From positions 1 through 9,838 of the forward strand of contig JAMCPC010000100.1 of assembly GCA_023379725.1 (NCBI GenBank): 9,838 nucleotides of DNA. The letters run 5' to 3'. Of this stretch, positions 1-6,839 are shown in pieces (the first letter of the stretch is position 1; every line of letters begins with the position of its first letter). Under the pieces are notes generated by a model. That model had not been told where the DNA came from. It saw only the letters and a program-made list of their open reading frames with translations, and did not search any database. Made by a program: the position numbers and the translations under genes. This DNA is from Actinomycetota bacterium (GTDB lineage: Bacteria > Actinomycetota > Acidimicrobiia > Acidimicrobiales > JAMCPL01).

Positions 1-26
1 GCCTGTCCGGGGCCGGTTTTGGGAGG

Positions 27-2054
27 ATGGGTGGCGGTGGTTCGCGTGGCGGAGACAATGAGACCTGGGGTGGTGTTCCGGAAGAGTTGCTGGACAGTGT
101 TTCAGAGATAGAGAGGCTGGAAACTCCCAACTGTGGCACTGATCTGGAATTTGATTATGCGTACGTTCCGGACGGTGACTTTAATTTACGTACATTGTTG
201 TCCCAGAAAAAGTGGAGCGTCGCTCTGGCTCTTGTGCTTGTCGGTGGAGCAGCAGCCTCTCTCCAGGTTGCTCCGTACATCACCAAAATTGCTATAGATG
301 ACGGCATTATGCACAAGAATCTCCATGTCCTTGTGGTTCTATCGGTGGTTTTTTTCGTCAGTGTGCTACTCACCATAGTGTTACAGGCGTTGCAGACGGC
401 TTTTACCGGTAGACTGACTCAGTCTATTCTCTATGACATCAGGATGAAAGTATTTGCACATGTGCAGAGAATGCCTCTCGGATACTTCACCTCTGAACGT
501 ACAGGTCGTATTATGACCAGAATGACCAGCGATATAGAGCAGGTCGGCCAGCTACTCCAAAATGGGCTTTTAACCATGGTGATACAGGCAATGACGATTA
601 TCCTTGTTACTGCGGTACTGTTTGCGATGAACGCCCTGCTGGCCCTTTATGTCATTGTAGTGGTAATACCGGTGCTGACTGCTCTGACGCTTTGGTTCAG
701 GAGTCGTTCTGATATAGGGTTTAAGCGGGTTCGAGATGGCATAGCAGACGTATTGGCAGATCTGGCCGAATCACTGGCAGGTCATCATGTTGCTGACCAG
801 TTTCGTCGTCATTCCAGGAACATCCAACACCACGAAGAGGTGGTCGGGAGGTATCGCGCTGCCAATGTCTATACTGCACGCCTGCAAGCCATCTACCAAC
901 CGGGAACCACTTCGCTTGGTATGGCTGCACAGGCGGCGTTACTGCTTATTGGTGGCGAGATGCTCCTTCATCATCAGGTGTCGGTAGGTAGCCTGGTGGC
1001 TTTTATCCTTTATTTGTCCACTTTCTTTGGTCCCATTCAACAGATGGTCCAGTTATATAACACCTACCAAGCTGGTCAAGCCGCAATGCGTAAGCTTGGT
1101 GGTCTTTTGTCGACCAGACCAGATCTCATGGAGAGCGATAACGCTAAGCCGTTGGTGGTAACTGAGGGAGTCGTAGATATAGATCATGTATCCTTCGGAT
1201 ATTCCGCATCTTTGGGAATGCCTTCCAACGATCCTGATTCCCCAAGTATCCATGCTCACCTCGACTTCGGATATTCTGCGCCCTTGGGAAAGCTCTCCAC
1301 ACACTCTCAATCTTCACCCAGAATGATTCTTAATGACCTCTCTTTGCATGTAGATCGTAATGAGCGGCTTTGTCTGGTAGGGCCTACAGGTGCAGGCAAA
1401 TCCACCATAATGAAGCTGGTAAACCGTCTTTATGATCCCAATATAGGTCGTGTACTGATAGATAGTCAGGATGTATCCGAAGTGACGTTGAAGTCATTAC
1501 GTAGGCAAGTGCTGTTGATTACCCAAGAGCCATTCATTTTCAACTCATCGCTCAGGGATAATCTTACCTTTGGATCTCCCGAGTGTAGCGATCAGGACAG
1601 CTTGGGTGCACTGGAGATGGTCGGGCTGGGGTATTTGTTTGATCGTCTTCCGGATGGGCTCGACACTATCTGCGGTGAAAGGGGAGTATCGTTCTCGGCG
1701 GGAGAGAAGCAACTTATTTCGCTTGCACGTGCGTCTATAGCGCGCCCAAAGGTATTACTGGTAGATGAGGCCACCTCCAATGTGGACATGGCCACAGAGA
1801 GGATGGTGGAGCAGGCATTCGACAGGTTGCTGGAAGGTCGGAGCTCTATTGTGGTTGCACATAGGCTGTCTACTGCGTTGCGCTCGGATAGAATAGCCGT
1901 GGTGGAGGATGGTAGGATAGTAGAATCTGGTACGCATGCAGAATTGATGGAATCAGGCGGTCATTATGCCCGTATGTATGCCATATGGATGAAGCCCTCC
2001 CGCCAGCCAGATGACGCCCCTGGATCACCGGATACCATCACGTTATTTACGTAG
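27..2054 (+). CDS. ABC exporter half-transporter (TMD-NBD fusion, MsbA/MdlB-like)
   Basis: This is a fused membrane and ATPase ABC exporter subunit that probably works as a homo- or heterodimer in the inner membrane; its substrate cannot be read from sequence. After a glycine-rich start and an acidic soluble stretch, hydrophobic helices lie near residues 64-84, 102-124, 183-224 and 297-338. The nucleotide-binding domain runs from about residue 380 to 656. It has Walker A GPTGAGKST (452-460), Q-loop Gln500, a signature written FSAGE (556-560) in place of LSGGQ, Walker B VLLVDE (576-581) with catalytic Glu581, and switch His612. All catalytic elements are present, so it should be active. The oddity is a duplicated A-loop segment: FGYSA occurs at residues 390-394 and again at 414-418. 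The ATG at 27 is provisional: GGGAGG touches it directly, which is too close for a ribosome site, and the frame is open to the left edge, so the true start may lie outside. It ends in two consecutive TAG codons. Family call is sure; the start is not. Confidence 0.93.
   Translation: MGGGGSRGGDNETWGGVPEELLDSVSEIERLETPNCGTDLEFDYAYVPDGDFNLRTLLSQKKWSVALALVLVGGAAASLQVAPYITKIAIDDGIMHKNLHVLVVLSVVFFVSVLLTIVLQALQTAFTGRLTQSILYDIRMKVFAHVQRMPLGYFTSERTGRIMTRMTSDIEQVGQLLQNGLLTMVIQAMTIILVTAVLFAMNALLALYVIVVVIPVLTALTLWFRSRSDIGFKRVRDGIADVLADLAESLAGHHVADQFRRHSRNIQHHEEVVGRYRAANVYTARLQAIYQPGTTSLGMAAQAALLLIGGEMLLHHQVSVGSLVAFILYLSTFFGPIQQMVQLYNTYQAGQAAMRKLGGLLSTRPDLMESDNAKPLVVTEGVVDIDHVSFGYSASLGMPSNDPDSPSIHAHLDFGYSAPLGKLSTHSQSSPRMILNDLSLHVDRNERLCLVGPTGAGKSTIMKLVNRLYDPNIGRVLIDSQDVSEVTLKSLRRQVLLITQEPFIFNSSLRDNLTFGSPECSDQDSLGALEMVGLGYLFDRLPDGLDTICGERGVSFSAGEKQLISLARASIARPKVLLVDEATSNVDMATERMVEQAFDRLLEGRSSIVVAHRLSTALRSDRIAVVEDGRIVESGTHAELMESGGHYARMYAIWMKPSRQPDDAPGSPDTITLFT
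1194..1337 (+). repeat. In-frame 72-bp tandem duplication inside the ABC ATPase domain
   Basis: Two 72-bp units (1194-1265 and 1266-1337) each begin with TTCGGATATTC and encode related 24-residue segments starting FGYSAxLG. They are well conserved over the first 36 bases and diverged afterwards. Each carries the aromatic A-loop tyrosine (Tyr392 and Tyr416) that normally stacks on the adenine of ATP and occurs once per ATPase domain. Copy 1 keeps the usual upstream strand (HVSFGY) and copy 2 leads into the usual downstream strand (ILNDLSLHV), as expected from a tandem duplication within one original A-loop. Confidence 0.8.
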
Positions 2055-2251
2055 TAGGTCAGGACTGGCCAGAGCCGGGCCAGAACTTCCCAGAACGGGC
2101 CAAAAAACGAGTCAGGGCCACTGGAATTGCCATGATAGAATGATTTTGTTTAGACGGACACTCGTTTTCGTAGACGCTGCCGAGACATAGACATAGACAA
2201 AGACGGATAAAGATACACAACACATAAAGGGACACATACAGGATTATCATT
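2055..2251. other. Intergenic region with GC-rich hairpin, inverted repeat and hexamer repeats
   Basis: This 197-bp gap separates the exporter from the kinase gene. It begins with a GC-rich block holding a 6-bp stem (CTGGCC 2065-2070 with GGCCAG 2078-2083) and three copies of GGGCCA. A 9-bp inverted repeat pairs AAAACGAGT (2104-2112) with ACTCGTTTT (2160-2168). Four AGACNN hexamers stand in tandem at 2183-2206. AGGA at 2240-2243, eight bases before the ATG at 2252, is a plausible weak ribosome site for the kinase. The hairpin may end exporter transcription, but no T-run follows it directly. I see no convincing -35/-10 pair. Confidence 0.45.
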
Positions 2252-3391
2252 ATGCCGGATAGCTTAAGAAATATATTAGACGTTGAGCGGCTTCAAAAGC
2301 TCGTAGATGCCGTTCTGGTGGTGGCTTCCGATCTGGATCTGAACCAGGTATTGAGGAAGATAGTGGAGTCTGCCATGGAATTGGTCTCGGCGCGTTATGG
2401 TGCATTGTCAGTGCTGTCTGAAGAGGGCGGCATTGAGCAGTTCATTGCCGTGGGTATGAGCGAGGAAGAAGTCGAGGCGATAGGAACGCCTCCTATCGGT
2501 AGGGGGGTACTTAGCTTGCTGGATCTTGATAAAGGCCCTGTACGGATAGACGATGTGACCAAGCATCCGAAATACATAGGCTATCCCGATTCGCACCCTA
2601 TTATGCGTAGTTTTTTGGGTGTCCCGGTAAACGTGCGTGACGAGCAGTTCGGGCGTCTTTACCTTACTGACAAAATAGACGGTGATACATTTACATCGGA
2701 AGACGAAGATATTGTGGTAGCGTTAAGTCATGCTGCCGCTATTGTCGTAGATAAGGCATTGTTGCATACTCGCCTGTCGACCCTTACGCTGCTTGAAGAG
2801 CGTGAACGGATAGCCAGGGATTTACATGATACGGTGATACAGCGGTTGTTTGGAACAGGGCTGATGCTGAACAGTATCGAACGGCTTGACATGAGCCCTG
2901 AGGCTAGAGAGAGAGTTGAACAGGTAATCTCTGAGCTCGACGAAATTATCAGACAGATTAGGACGACCATCTTTCATCTTTCACACCCGGATCATGAGGA
3001 TATGGCGTTGAATCGTTATTTGAACAAGATAGTCGATGACTTTACATCCCATTCAGGTATAGATGCAAAATTGAGCATTAATGGCTCTTTGGAGAGAGTA
3101 GAGGGTACTCCGGTTGCAGAGAACCTCGTATTCAGCCTGAATGAAGCGTTGTCAAATGTAATTCGCCATGCCAAAGCGACCTCTGTAAGGGTGGACATTA
3201 GATGCAATGGGATGTTGCTGATGAAAGTCATCGATAATGGTATAGGGATTGACGATGACGAGTCGCGATATAAAGGAATGGGTCTTCGAAATTTGGCAGA
3301 CCGTGCACGAATCCTTGGGGGAAAGTTCTATGTGCGTGTACGTGAAGAGGGTGGCACAGAACTGGTATGGACGGCCAACACAAATCGCTGA
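2252..3391 (+). CDS. GAF-domain histidine kinase, DevS/DosS-like (NarL-type HisKA_3)
   Basis: This is a cytosolic two-component sensor kinase with no signal peptide or membrane segment. Residues about 15-170 form a single GAF sensor domain. A HisKA_3 dimerization helix follows, with the phospho-acceptor in RDLHDTVIQ (His192). The ATPase domain shows the N box NEALSNVIRHAKA (297-309), G1 box DNGIG (328-332) and G2 box GMGL (342-345). All catalytic boxes are intact, so autophosphorylation and transfer to a LuxR/NarL-type regulator are expected. In the GAF domain, His115 in HPxM and Tyr137 in LYLT are 22 residues apart, the same spacing as the heme ligand and distal tyrosine of mycobacterial DevS, so gas or redox sensing is possible but unproven. 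Those mycobacterial proteins have two GAF domains; this one has one. No response regulator gene is next to it. It could instead sense another small ligand. The ATG at 2252 fits the family N-terminus and has AGGA eight bases upstream. Confidence 0.93.
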   Translation: MPDSLRNILDVERLQKLVDAVLVVASDLDLNQVLRKIVESAMELVSARYGALSVLSEEGGIEQFIAVGMSEEEVEAIGTPPIGRGVLSLLDLDKGPVRIDDVTKHPKYIGYPDSHPIMRSFLGVPVNVRDEQFGRLYLTDKIDGDTFTSEDEDIVVALSHAAAIVVDKALLHTRLSTLTLLEERERIARDLHDTVIQRLFGTGLMLNSIERLDMSPEARERVEQVISELDEIIRQIRTTIFHLSHPDHEDMALNRYLNKIVDDFTSHSGIDAKLSINGSLERVEGTPVAENLVFSLNEALSNVIRHAKATSVRVDIRCNGMLLMKVIDNGIGIDDDESRYKGMGLRNLADRARILGGKFYVRVREEGGTELVWTANTNR

Positions 3392-3399
3392 TGCTTCAT

Positions 3400-3415
3400 A
3401 GCCAAATTTTTGGCT
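3400..3415. terminator. Small hairpin just after the kinase stop codon
   Basis: AGCCAA (3400-3405) can pair with TTGGCT (3410-3415) around a four-base loop, nine bases past the kinase stop codon. No T-run follows on either strand, so intrinsic termination is only a possibility. A second weak candidate on the plus strand is GGCT (3570-3573) pairing with AGCC (3580-3583), followed by five T residues at 3584-3588. Both lie between convergent genes, where terminators are expected. Confidence 0.25.
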
Positions 3416-3468
3416 GATGACCACAACGCCCCTGACCCAACTTTTGGCTGATGACCACAACGCCCCTG
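3401..3468. repeat. 34-bp tandem duplication (two units)
   Basis: Unit A (3401-3434) and unit B (3435-3468) share 27 identical bases, TTTTGGCTGATGACCACAAC followed by GCCCCTG (3408-3434 and 3442-3468), and differ only in the first few positions. The pair starts ten bases after the kinase stop codon, in the convergent intergenic region. Only two units exist and there is no spacer, so this is not a CRISPR array. Confidence 0.85.
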
Positions 3469-3613
3469 GTAGTGGGTCTGTAGGGTCTTGATTCGGTCAC
3501 TACATTTGCATATCTGTCGACCGTCAACTCTCCTGCCTGCTGTTTTACACTCACGGCACCCTGGAATATGGCTGTTTTGAGCCTTTTTGGGACAGATCAG
3601 CCGCAAGTTGGGA

Positions 3614-5221
3614 TCAGCCGTCCGCTCGATCTTCCCCCGTAGCTTCCCCCTCTATCTTACTCCACAGCTTCTCCCTCCTCGCTTTGAGATCATTGTAGGT
3701 CAGCCTGTCCACCGGGTCGGCTATCATCAGCGATGTCTTTATACCTTCAGCGTCGATTGACGGTATATCCTCTGGTGAAATGCCAAGATCTCCTGCGATT
3801 TGTTCACCGTAGCGCTCGTAAAAGTAGGCAAACAGCTCTGATATTTCCTTAATGAGATCGACATCCGGTGCCAGTATGGATACGGCCTGGTCAAGGAAGA
3901 TCATATCCTTGATGAATAGGGTGAGTTCCTTGGGTAGCTTTGCACCATGCGACAACAGGGATTTTGTGATATCTTTCAGTTCGGTGGCAAGCTGATCGGT
4001 ATCCATTTTGGTGGGATCTAAAGGTGGCTGGTCCAGACGCAGGTCGCTGGCGACTTTTTTGGAATCCGTACCGAGAGGTAGTGCCCCCAATCCTTTCAGG
4101 GCATCCACCTGTCCAACGGGGTCATTAGCCAGTGCCGATACCATTAGTCTGATAAACGCAGATCGTTTCGAGTCGTCGAGTCTTCCTGTTATGCCGAAGT
4201 CCATTACTGCCACTTTTCCGTTCGGGAGTACTGACAGATTGCCACCATGCAGATCGCCATGGAAGACGCCATAAAGTATAGCCCCTTCCAAAAATGCTCT
4301 CAGCCCCGCCCTGAGAACCTCTTCAGTATCGACTCCCGCTGCTCGCATGCCCTCTACGTCACCCCATTCGAATCCGTCAAGCCGTTCCATGACGAGTACT
4401 TTCTCCGTTACGAGGTGGGGGTGAGGTCTGGCGACTACCAAGGCATCTTGCCCGGTGCGAGCCAATACATTTGCAAAGTCCAGCATATTTGCGGCTTCGA
4501 GGCGAAAATCAAGTTCCTCTACGATAGTTTCGGTGAACAATTCTATAAGCGCAGGGAGGTTGGCAAGAGTAGCTACAGGGATCCTGCCGGATAGTAGTGG
4601 AGCGATCCAGCTCATCGCTGCAATATCTTTGTTTACAAGCCGTTTGACATAGGGGCGTTGCACCTTGACTACCACCTGTTCGCCGCTACGCAGTTGGGCG
4701 GCATGTACCTGTGCTATAGATGCAGCGGCTAGAGGTGATGGATCGAATGACATGAATATATCACTGATGCTATGTCGCAATTCAGTTTCTATCGTATGAC
4801 GTACCACCTTGAAGCTGTCTGCCGGTACTCGGTCACGGCAGAGCGAGAACTCGGAGACGAGTTCCTGAGGGAAGATGCCCTCGCCGGCAGAGAGTATCTG
4901 TCCCAGCTTGATAAAGGTAGGCCCTAAATGTTCGAAAGCCACACGCATATTGCGTGATAGTCTCCGCCTGGAGGCAGAACGGTCATCATTGCGTTTGGCC
5001 AGGTACCACCTCAGCGAGGCCGATCCTATCTGATAAGTTATTGTGGCTACCCTGCTACCGGGTGGGAGCAGTCGCCTTTTTGTCATTAAAGGCACCTTTT
5101 GTTTCGTCGCATCGCGCAGTGCATCTATGCCTTCAAGCCATGGGATGGATGTCGGATTGATCAGCCAGGGAGCATTGTCGCTGAATGCCCCAAACACGAG
5201 GTCGGTAGGACGCCCGTTCAA
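3614..5221 (-). CDS. ABC1/AarF/UbiB-family atypical kinase
   Basis: This is a protein-kinase-like fold protein of the ABC1 (AarF/UbiB/ADCK) family, whose members bind ATP and are linked to isoprenoid-lipid metabolism such as quinone synthesis. Visible family motifs are KLGQ (residues 105-108, the KxGQ element), the alanine-rich loop PLAAASIAQVH (163-173), the nucleotide-site lysine in VVVKVQRP (Lys186), the ExD motif ELD (236-238), the catalytic loop HGDLHGGN (321-328, Asp323, Asn328), and DFG (341-343). All look intact. The C-terminal third has no clear membrane helices, unlike the paired helices seen in several UbiB proteins. The gene follows fabF on the same strand after a short gap, so it may be the last gene of the fatty-acid operon, but no ubi or men gene is visible and its substrate is unknown. 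The start is uncertain: the longest frame begins at TTG 5221 without a ribosome site and with an in-frame stop just upstream. ATG at 5086 (residue 46), preceded by AAAAGGTG, is a good alternative that keeps every motif. Confidence 0.9.
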   Translation of the reverse strand: MNGRPTDLVFGAFSDNAPWLINPTSIPWLEGIDALRDATKQKVPLMTKRRLLPPGSRVATITYQIGSASLRWYLAKRNDDRSASRRRLSRNMRVAFEHLGPTFIKLGQILSAGEGIFPQELVSEFSLCRDRVPADSFKVVRHTIETELRHSISDIFMSFDPSPLAAASIAQVHAAQLRSGEQVVVKVQRPYVKRLVNKDIAAMSWIAPLLSGRIPVATLANLPALIELFTETIVEELDFRLEAANMLDFANVLARTGQDALVVARPHPHLVTEKVLVMERLDGFEWGDVEGMRAAGVDTEEVLRAGLRAFLEGAILYGVFHGDLHGGNLSVLPNGKVAVMDFGITGRLDDSKRSAFIRLMVSALANDPVGQVDALKGLGALPLGTDSKKVASDLRLDQPPLDPTKMDTDQLATELKDITKSLLSHGAKLPKELTLFIKDMIFLDQAVSILAPDVDLIKEISELFAYFYERYGEQIAGDLGISPEDIPSIDAEGIKTSLMIADPVDRLTYNDLKARREKLWSKIEGEATGEDRADG

Positions 5222-5225
5222 GGAA

Positions 5226-5263
5226 TCACGCTACCGCAGAGATTACTAGGCAACCATTGTGCC
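5226..5263. repeat. Displaced second copy of the fabF 3' end (38 bp)
   Basis: These 38 bases repeat 5297-5334 with one mismatch (position 5253 versus 5324). The matching segment in fabF encodes its last eleven residues, HNGCLVISAVA, and the TGA stop. The one difference would be synonymous in fabF (Gly GGC versus GGT). The two copies are separated by 33 unrelated bases, and flanks on both sides differ, so only the gene end was copied. The displaced copy lies just upstream of the TTG candidate start of the ABC1 gene. Confidence 0.85.
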
Positions 5264-5296
5264 TGTCTGGGTGTCCATACAGCTTGCCAGCCATGT

Positions 5297-6496
5297 TCAC
5301 GCTACCGCAGAGATTACTAGGCAGCCATTGTGCCCACCAAACCCGAAGGAATTGGATAGGACGTGACTGGGCTCCCATGGTCTCGGTGAACCACTTACCA
5401 CGTCGATAGTTATTTCATCATCATTTATCTCATATCCGGCAGTCGGAGGTATCAATGATTTTTCGATGGAAAGTATGGTTGCAACCGCCTCTATCGCTCC
5501 TGCCGCTCCCAGGGTATGCCCGGTGATACCCTTGGTGGATGTAGTGGGCGGTGACGGCATTCCAAACACTCTCTGGATAGCGGCTGATTCTGCGAGGTCA
5601 TTGAGTGGCGTGGAGGTACCATGTGCGTTTATATGGCCGATATCTGATGGCTCCAATCCGGCATCAGCCAGAGCCATTTTCATGCATGTTACAGCACCCC
5701 TTCCGTCGGGTGCCGGTTGGGTGATATGGTAGGCATCTGCAGTGGATGCAGCTCCGCTGATCTCTGCGTATATGCGAGCGCCCCTGGCAATTGCGTGCTC
5801 CATCTCTTCCAGCAGTAGCACTCCTGCACCCTCACCAAGTACGAACCCGCTTCTGCGTTTATCGAATGGTCTGGACATTCCATCTTGCGATAGTGCGGTC
5901 ATATTACCGAAGGCAGCTATCGTCAGTGGGGCAATAGATGCCTCCGATCCTCCTCCAATGGCAATATCCAGCCTTCCAGAGGCTATCATCCTTGCCGCAT
6001 GAGAGATGCCGTGCGTACCGGCAGCACATGCGGTCACAACATTCTCAGAGGGCCCTGTCCAGCCGAAGCGCATTGATACATTGGCCGATGCCGCATTAGC
6101 CATTAGCATGGGAATCATAAATGGTGATACGCGATTGGCACCCTTTTCGTTGAACACATTTACTTGCTCCAGAAAGGTTTCCAACCCTCCGAATCCTGTC
6201 GATATAACCACTCCGGCCCTATCGGGTGTGACCTCAGGTAGCTGAGCATCGTCTACGGCCATCTGGCTGGCCGCTATGGCATATTTGCTGTATTTGTCCA
6301 GACGCCTGGCCTCCTTTGGTCCTACCCAATCAAGAGGATCAAAGTCTTTGACTACCCTTTCACCCCTATGCTGCTCACCCAATAGCCCCTTCCACAATGC
6401 CTCTGTGCCAGTGCCGCAACATGAAACTACTCCAAGTCCCGTTACGGCAACTCTTCTTCCAGCAATAGGGCCATCTTTACCTATCCCAATGTACAT
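5297..6496 (-). CDS. fabF: 3-oxoacyl-ACP synthase II (KAS II)
   Basis: This cytosolic condensing enzyme joins malonyl-ACP to a growing acyl-ACP with loss of CO2 in type II fatty-acid elongation. At 399 residues it is close to the usual 410-415. The thiolase-fold triad is present: Cys157 in VTACAAGTHG, His292 in NAHGTSTPLND, and His327 in KGITGHTLGAAG with the preceding Lys322. The glycine-rich C-terminal loop GFGGHN (385-390) is also in place. The Cys-His-His set separates it from FabH-type enzymes. Its ATG shares one base with the acpP stop (TAATG), so translation is probably coupled to that of its carrier protein. A KAS I (FabB-like) role cannot be excluded from sequence alone. The last 38 bases are duplicated downstream. 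Confidence 0.96.
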   Translation of the reverse strand: MYIGIGKDGPIAGRRVAVTGLGVVSCCGTGTEALWKGLLGEQHRGERVVKDFDPLDWVGPKEARRLDKYSKYAIAASQMAVDDAQLPEVTPDRAGVVISTGFGGLETFLEQVNVFNEKGANRVSPFMIPMLMANAASANVSMRFGWTGPSENVVTACAAGTHGISHAARMIASGRLDIAIGGGSEASIAPLTIAAFGNMTALSQDGMSRPFDKRRSGFVLGEGAGVLLLEEMEHAIARGARIYAEISGAASTADAYHITQPAPDGRGAVTCMKMALADAGLEPSDIGHINAHGTSTPLNDLAESAAIQRVFGMPSPPTTSTKGITGHTLGAAGAIEAVATILSIEKSLIPPTAGYEINDDEITIDVVSGSPRPWEPSHVLSNSFGFGGHNGCLVISAVA

Positions 6497-6735
6497 TACA
6501 ACTTGGATTTTACCAGATCGTACGCTTGGCCTACTGTCTCTATGCCATCCAGCTCTGATTCGTCGACCGATATGCCAAAACTCTCCTCCAGCATCATTAC
6601 CAATTCGACCAGGTCAAGGCTATCAGCATCAAGATCATCGGCAAATCTGGCCTCCTTGACTACTTTCTCAGGTGGAACCTGTAGCACTTCAACCGCACAC
6701 TGGCACAGTTTGTCAAAGGTTTCATCATCGCTCAT
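6496..6735 (-). CDS. acpP: Acyl carrier protein
   Basis: This is the small acidic carrier that holds acyl intermediates on a 4'-phosphopantetheine arm for the fatty-acid enzymes encoded around it. Its 79 residues match the usual length of 75-85. The attachment site is DADSLDLVE, with Ser39 as the modified residue, followed by the typical acidic recognition helix. A strong ribosome site AAGGAG lies ten bases before the ATG, which fits the high expression expected of ACP. The stop overlaps the fabF ATG by one base. The gene is separated from fabG by 167 bp, which may contain its own promoter. Confidence 0.97.
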   Translation of the reverse strand: MSDDETFDKLCQCAVEVLQVPPEKVVKEARFADDLDADSLDLVELVMMLEESFGISVDESELDGIETVGQAYDLVKSKL

Positions 6736-6745
6736 TCTTTATTCT

Positions 6746-6751
6746 CTCCTT
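6746..6751 (-). promoter_or_regulatory. Strong Shine-Dalgarno site of acpP
   Basis: The minus strand reads AAGGAG here, ten bases upstream of the acpP ATG at 6735. It is the clearest ribosome-binding site in the window and confirms the acpP start. Confidence 0.8.
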
Positions 6752-6839
6752 TTTATGTCTATCTCTGTTATACCTGCAGATAAAGTTATAATTGCAGACA
6801 TTGTTGTCGACGTATTCTCTATGCTACGGGTATGTTGTT

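Noticed and set aside
553..561. Non-canonical signature FSAGE as evidence of a broken ABC transporter
   Set aside because: Walker A, Q-loop, Walker B glutamate and switch histidine are intact, and signature variants of this kind are common in the family, so the gene is not called a pseudogene (positions given here are protein residues).
2252..3391. Naming the kinase devS or dosS
   Set aside because: It has one GAF domain instead of two and no devR neighbour, so only the family resemblance is supported.
3152..3460. 102-residue minus-strand open frame over the kinase 3' end
   Set aside because: It is antisense to the kinase ATPase domain and runs out of the tandem repeat; no ribosome site or recognisable motif.
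3401..3468. Possible CRISPR array
   Set aside because: Only two units lie directly adjacent with no spacer, and no cas genes are present; it is a tandem duplication.
4247..4594. 115-residue plus-strand open frame opposite the ABC1-family gene
   Set aside because: It lies wholly antisense to a gene whose catalytic motifs span the same bases, has no ribosome site, and its product shows no domain-like features.
6276..6659. 127-residue plus-strand open frame across the fabF/acpP junction
   Set aside because: It is a shadow of two well-supported minus-strand genes, including the ACP attachment site region.
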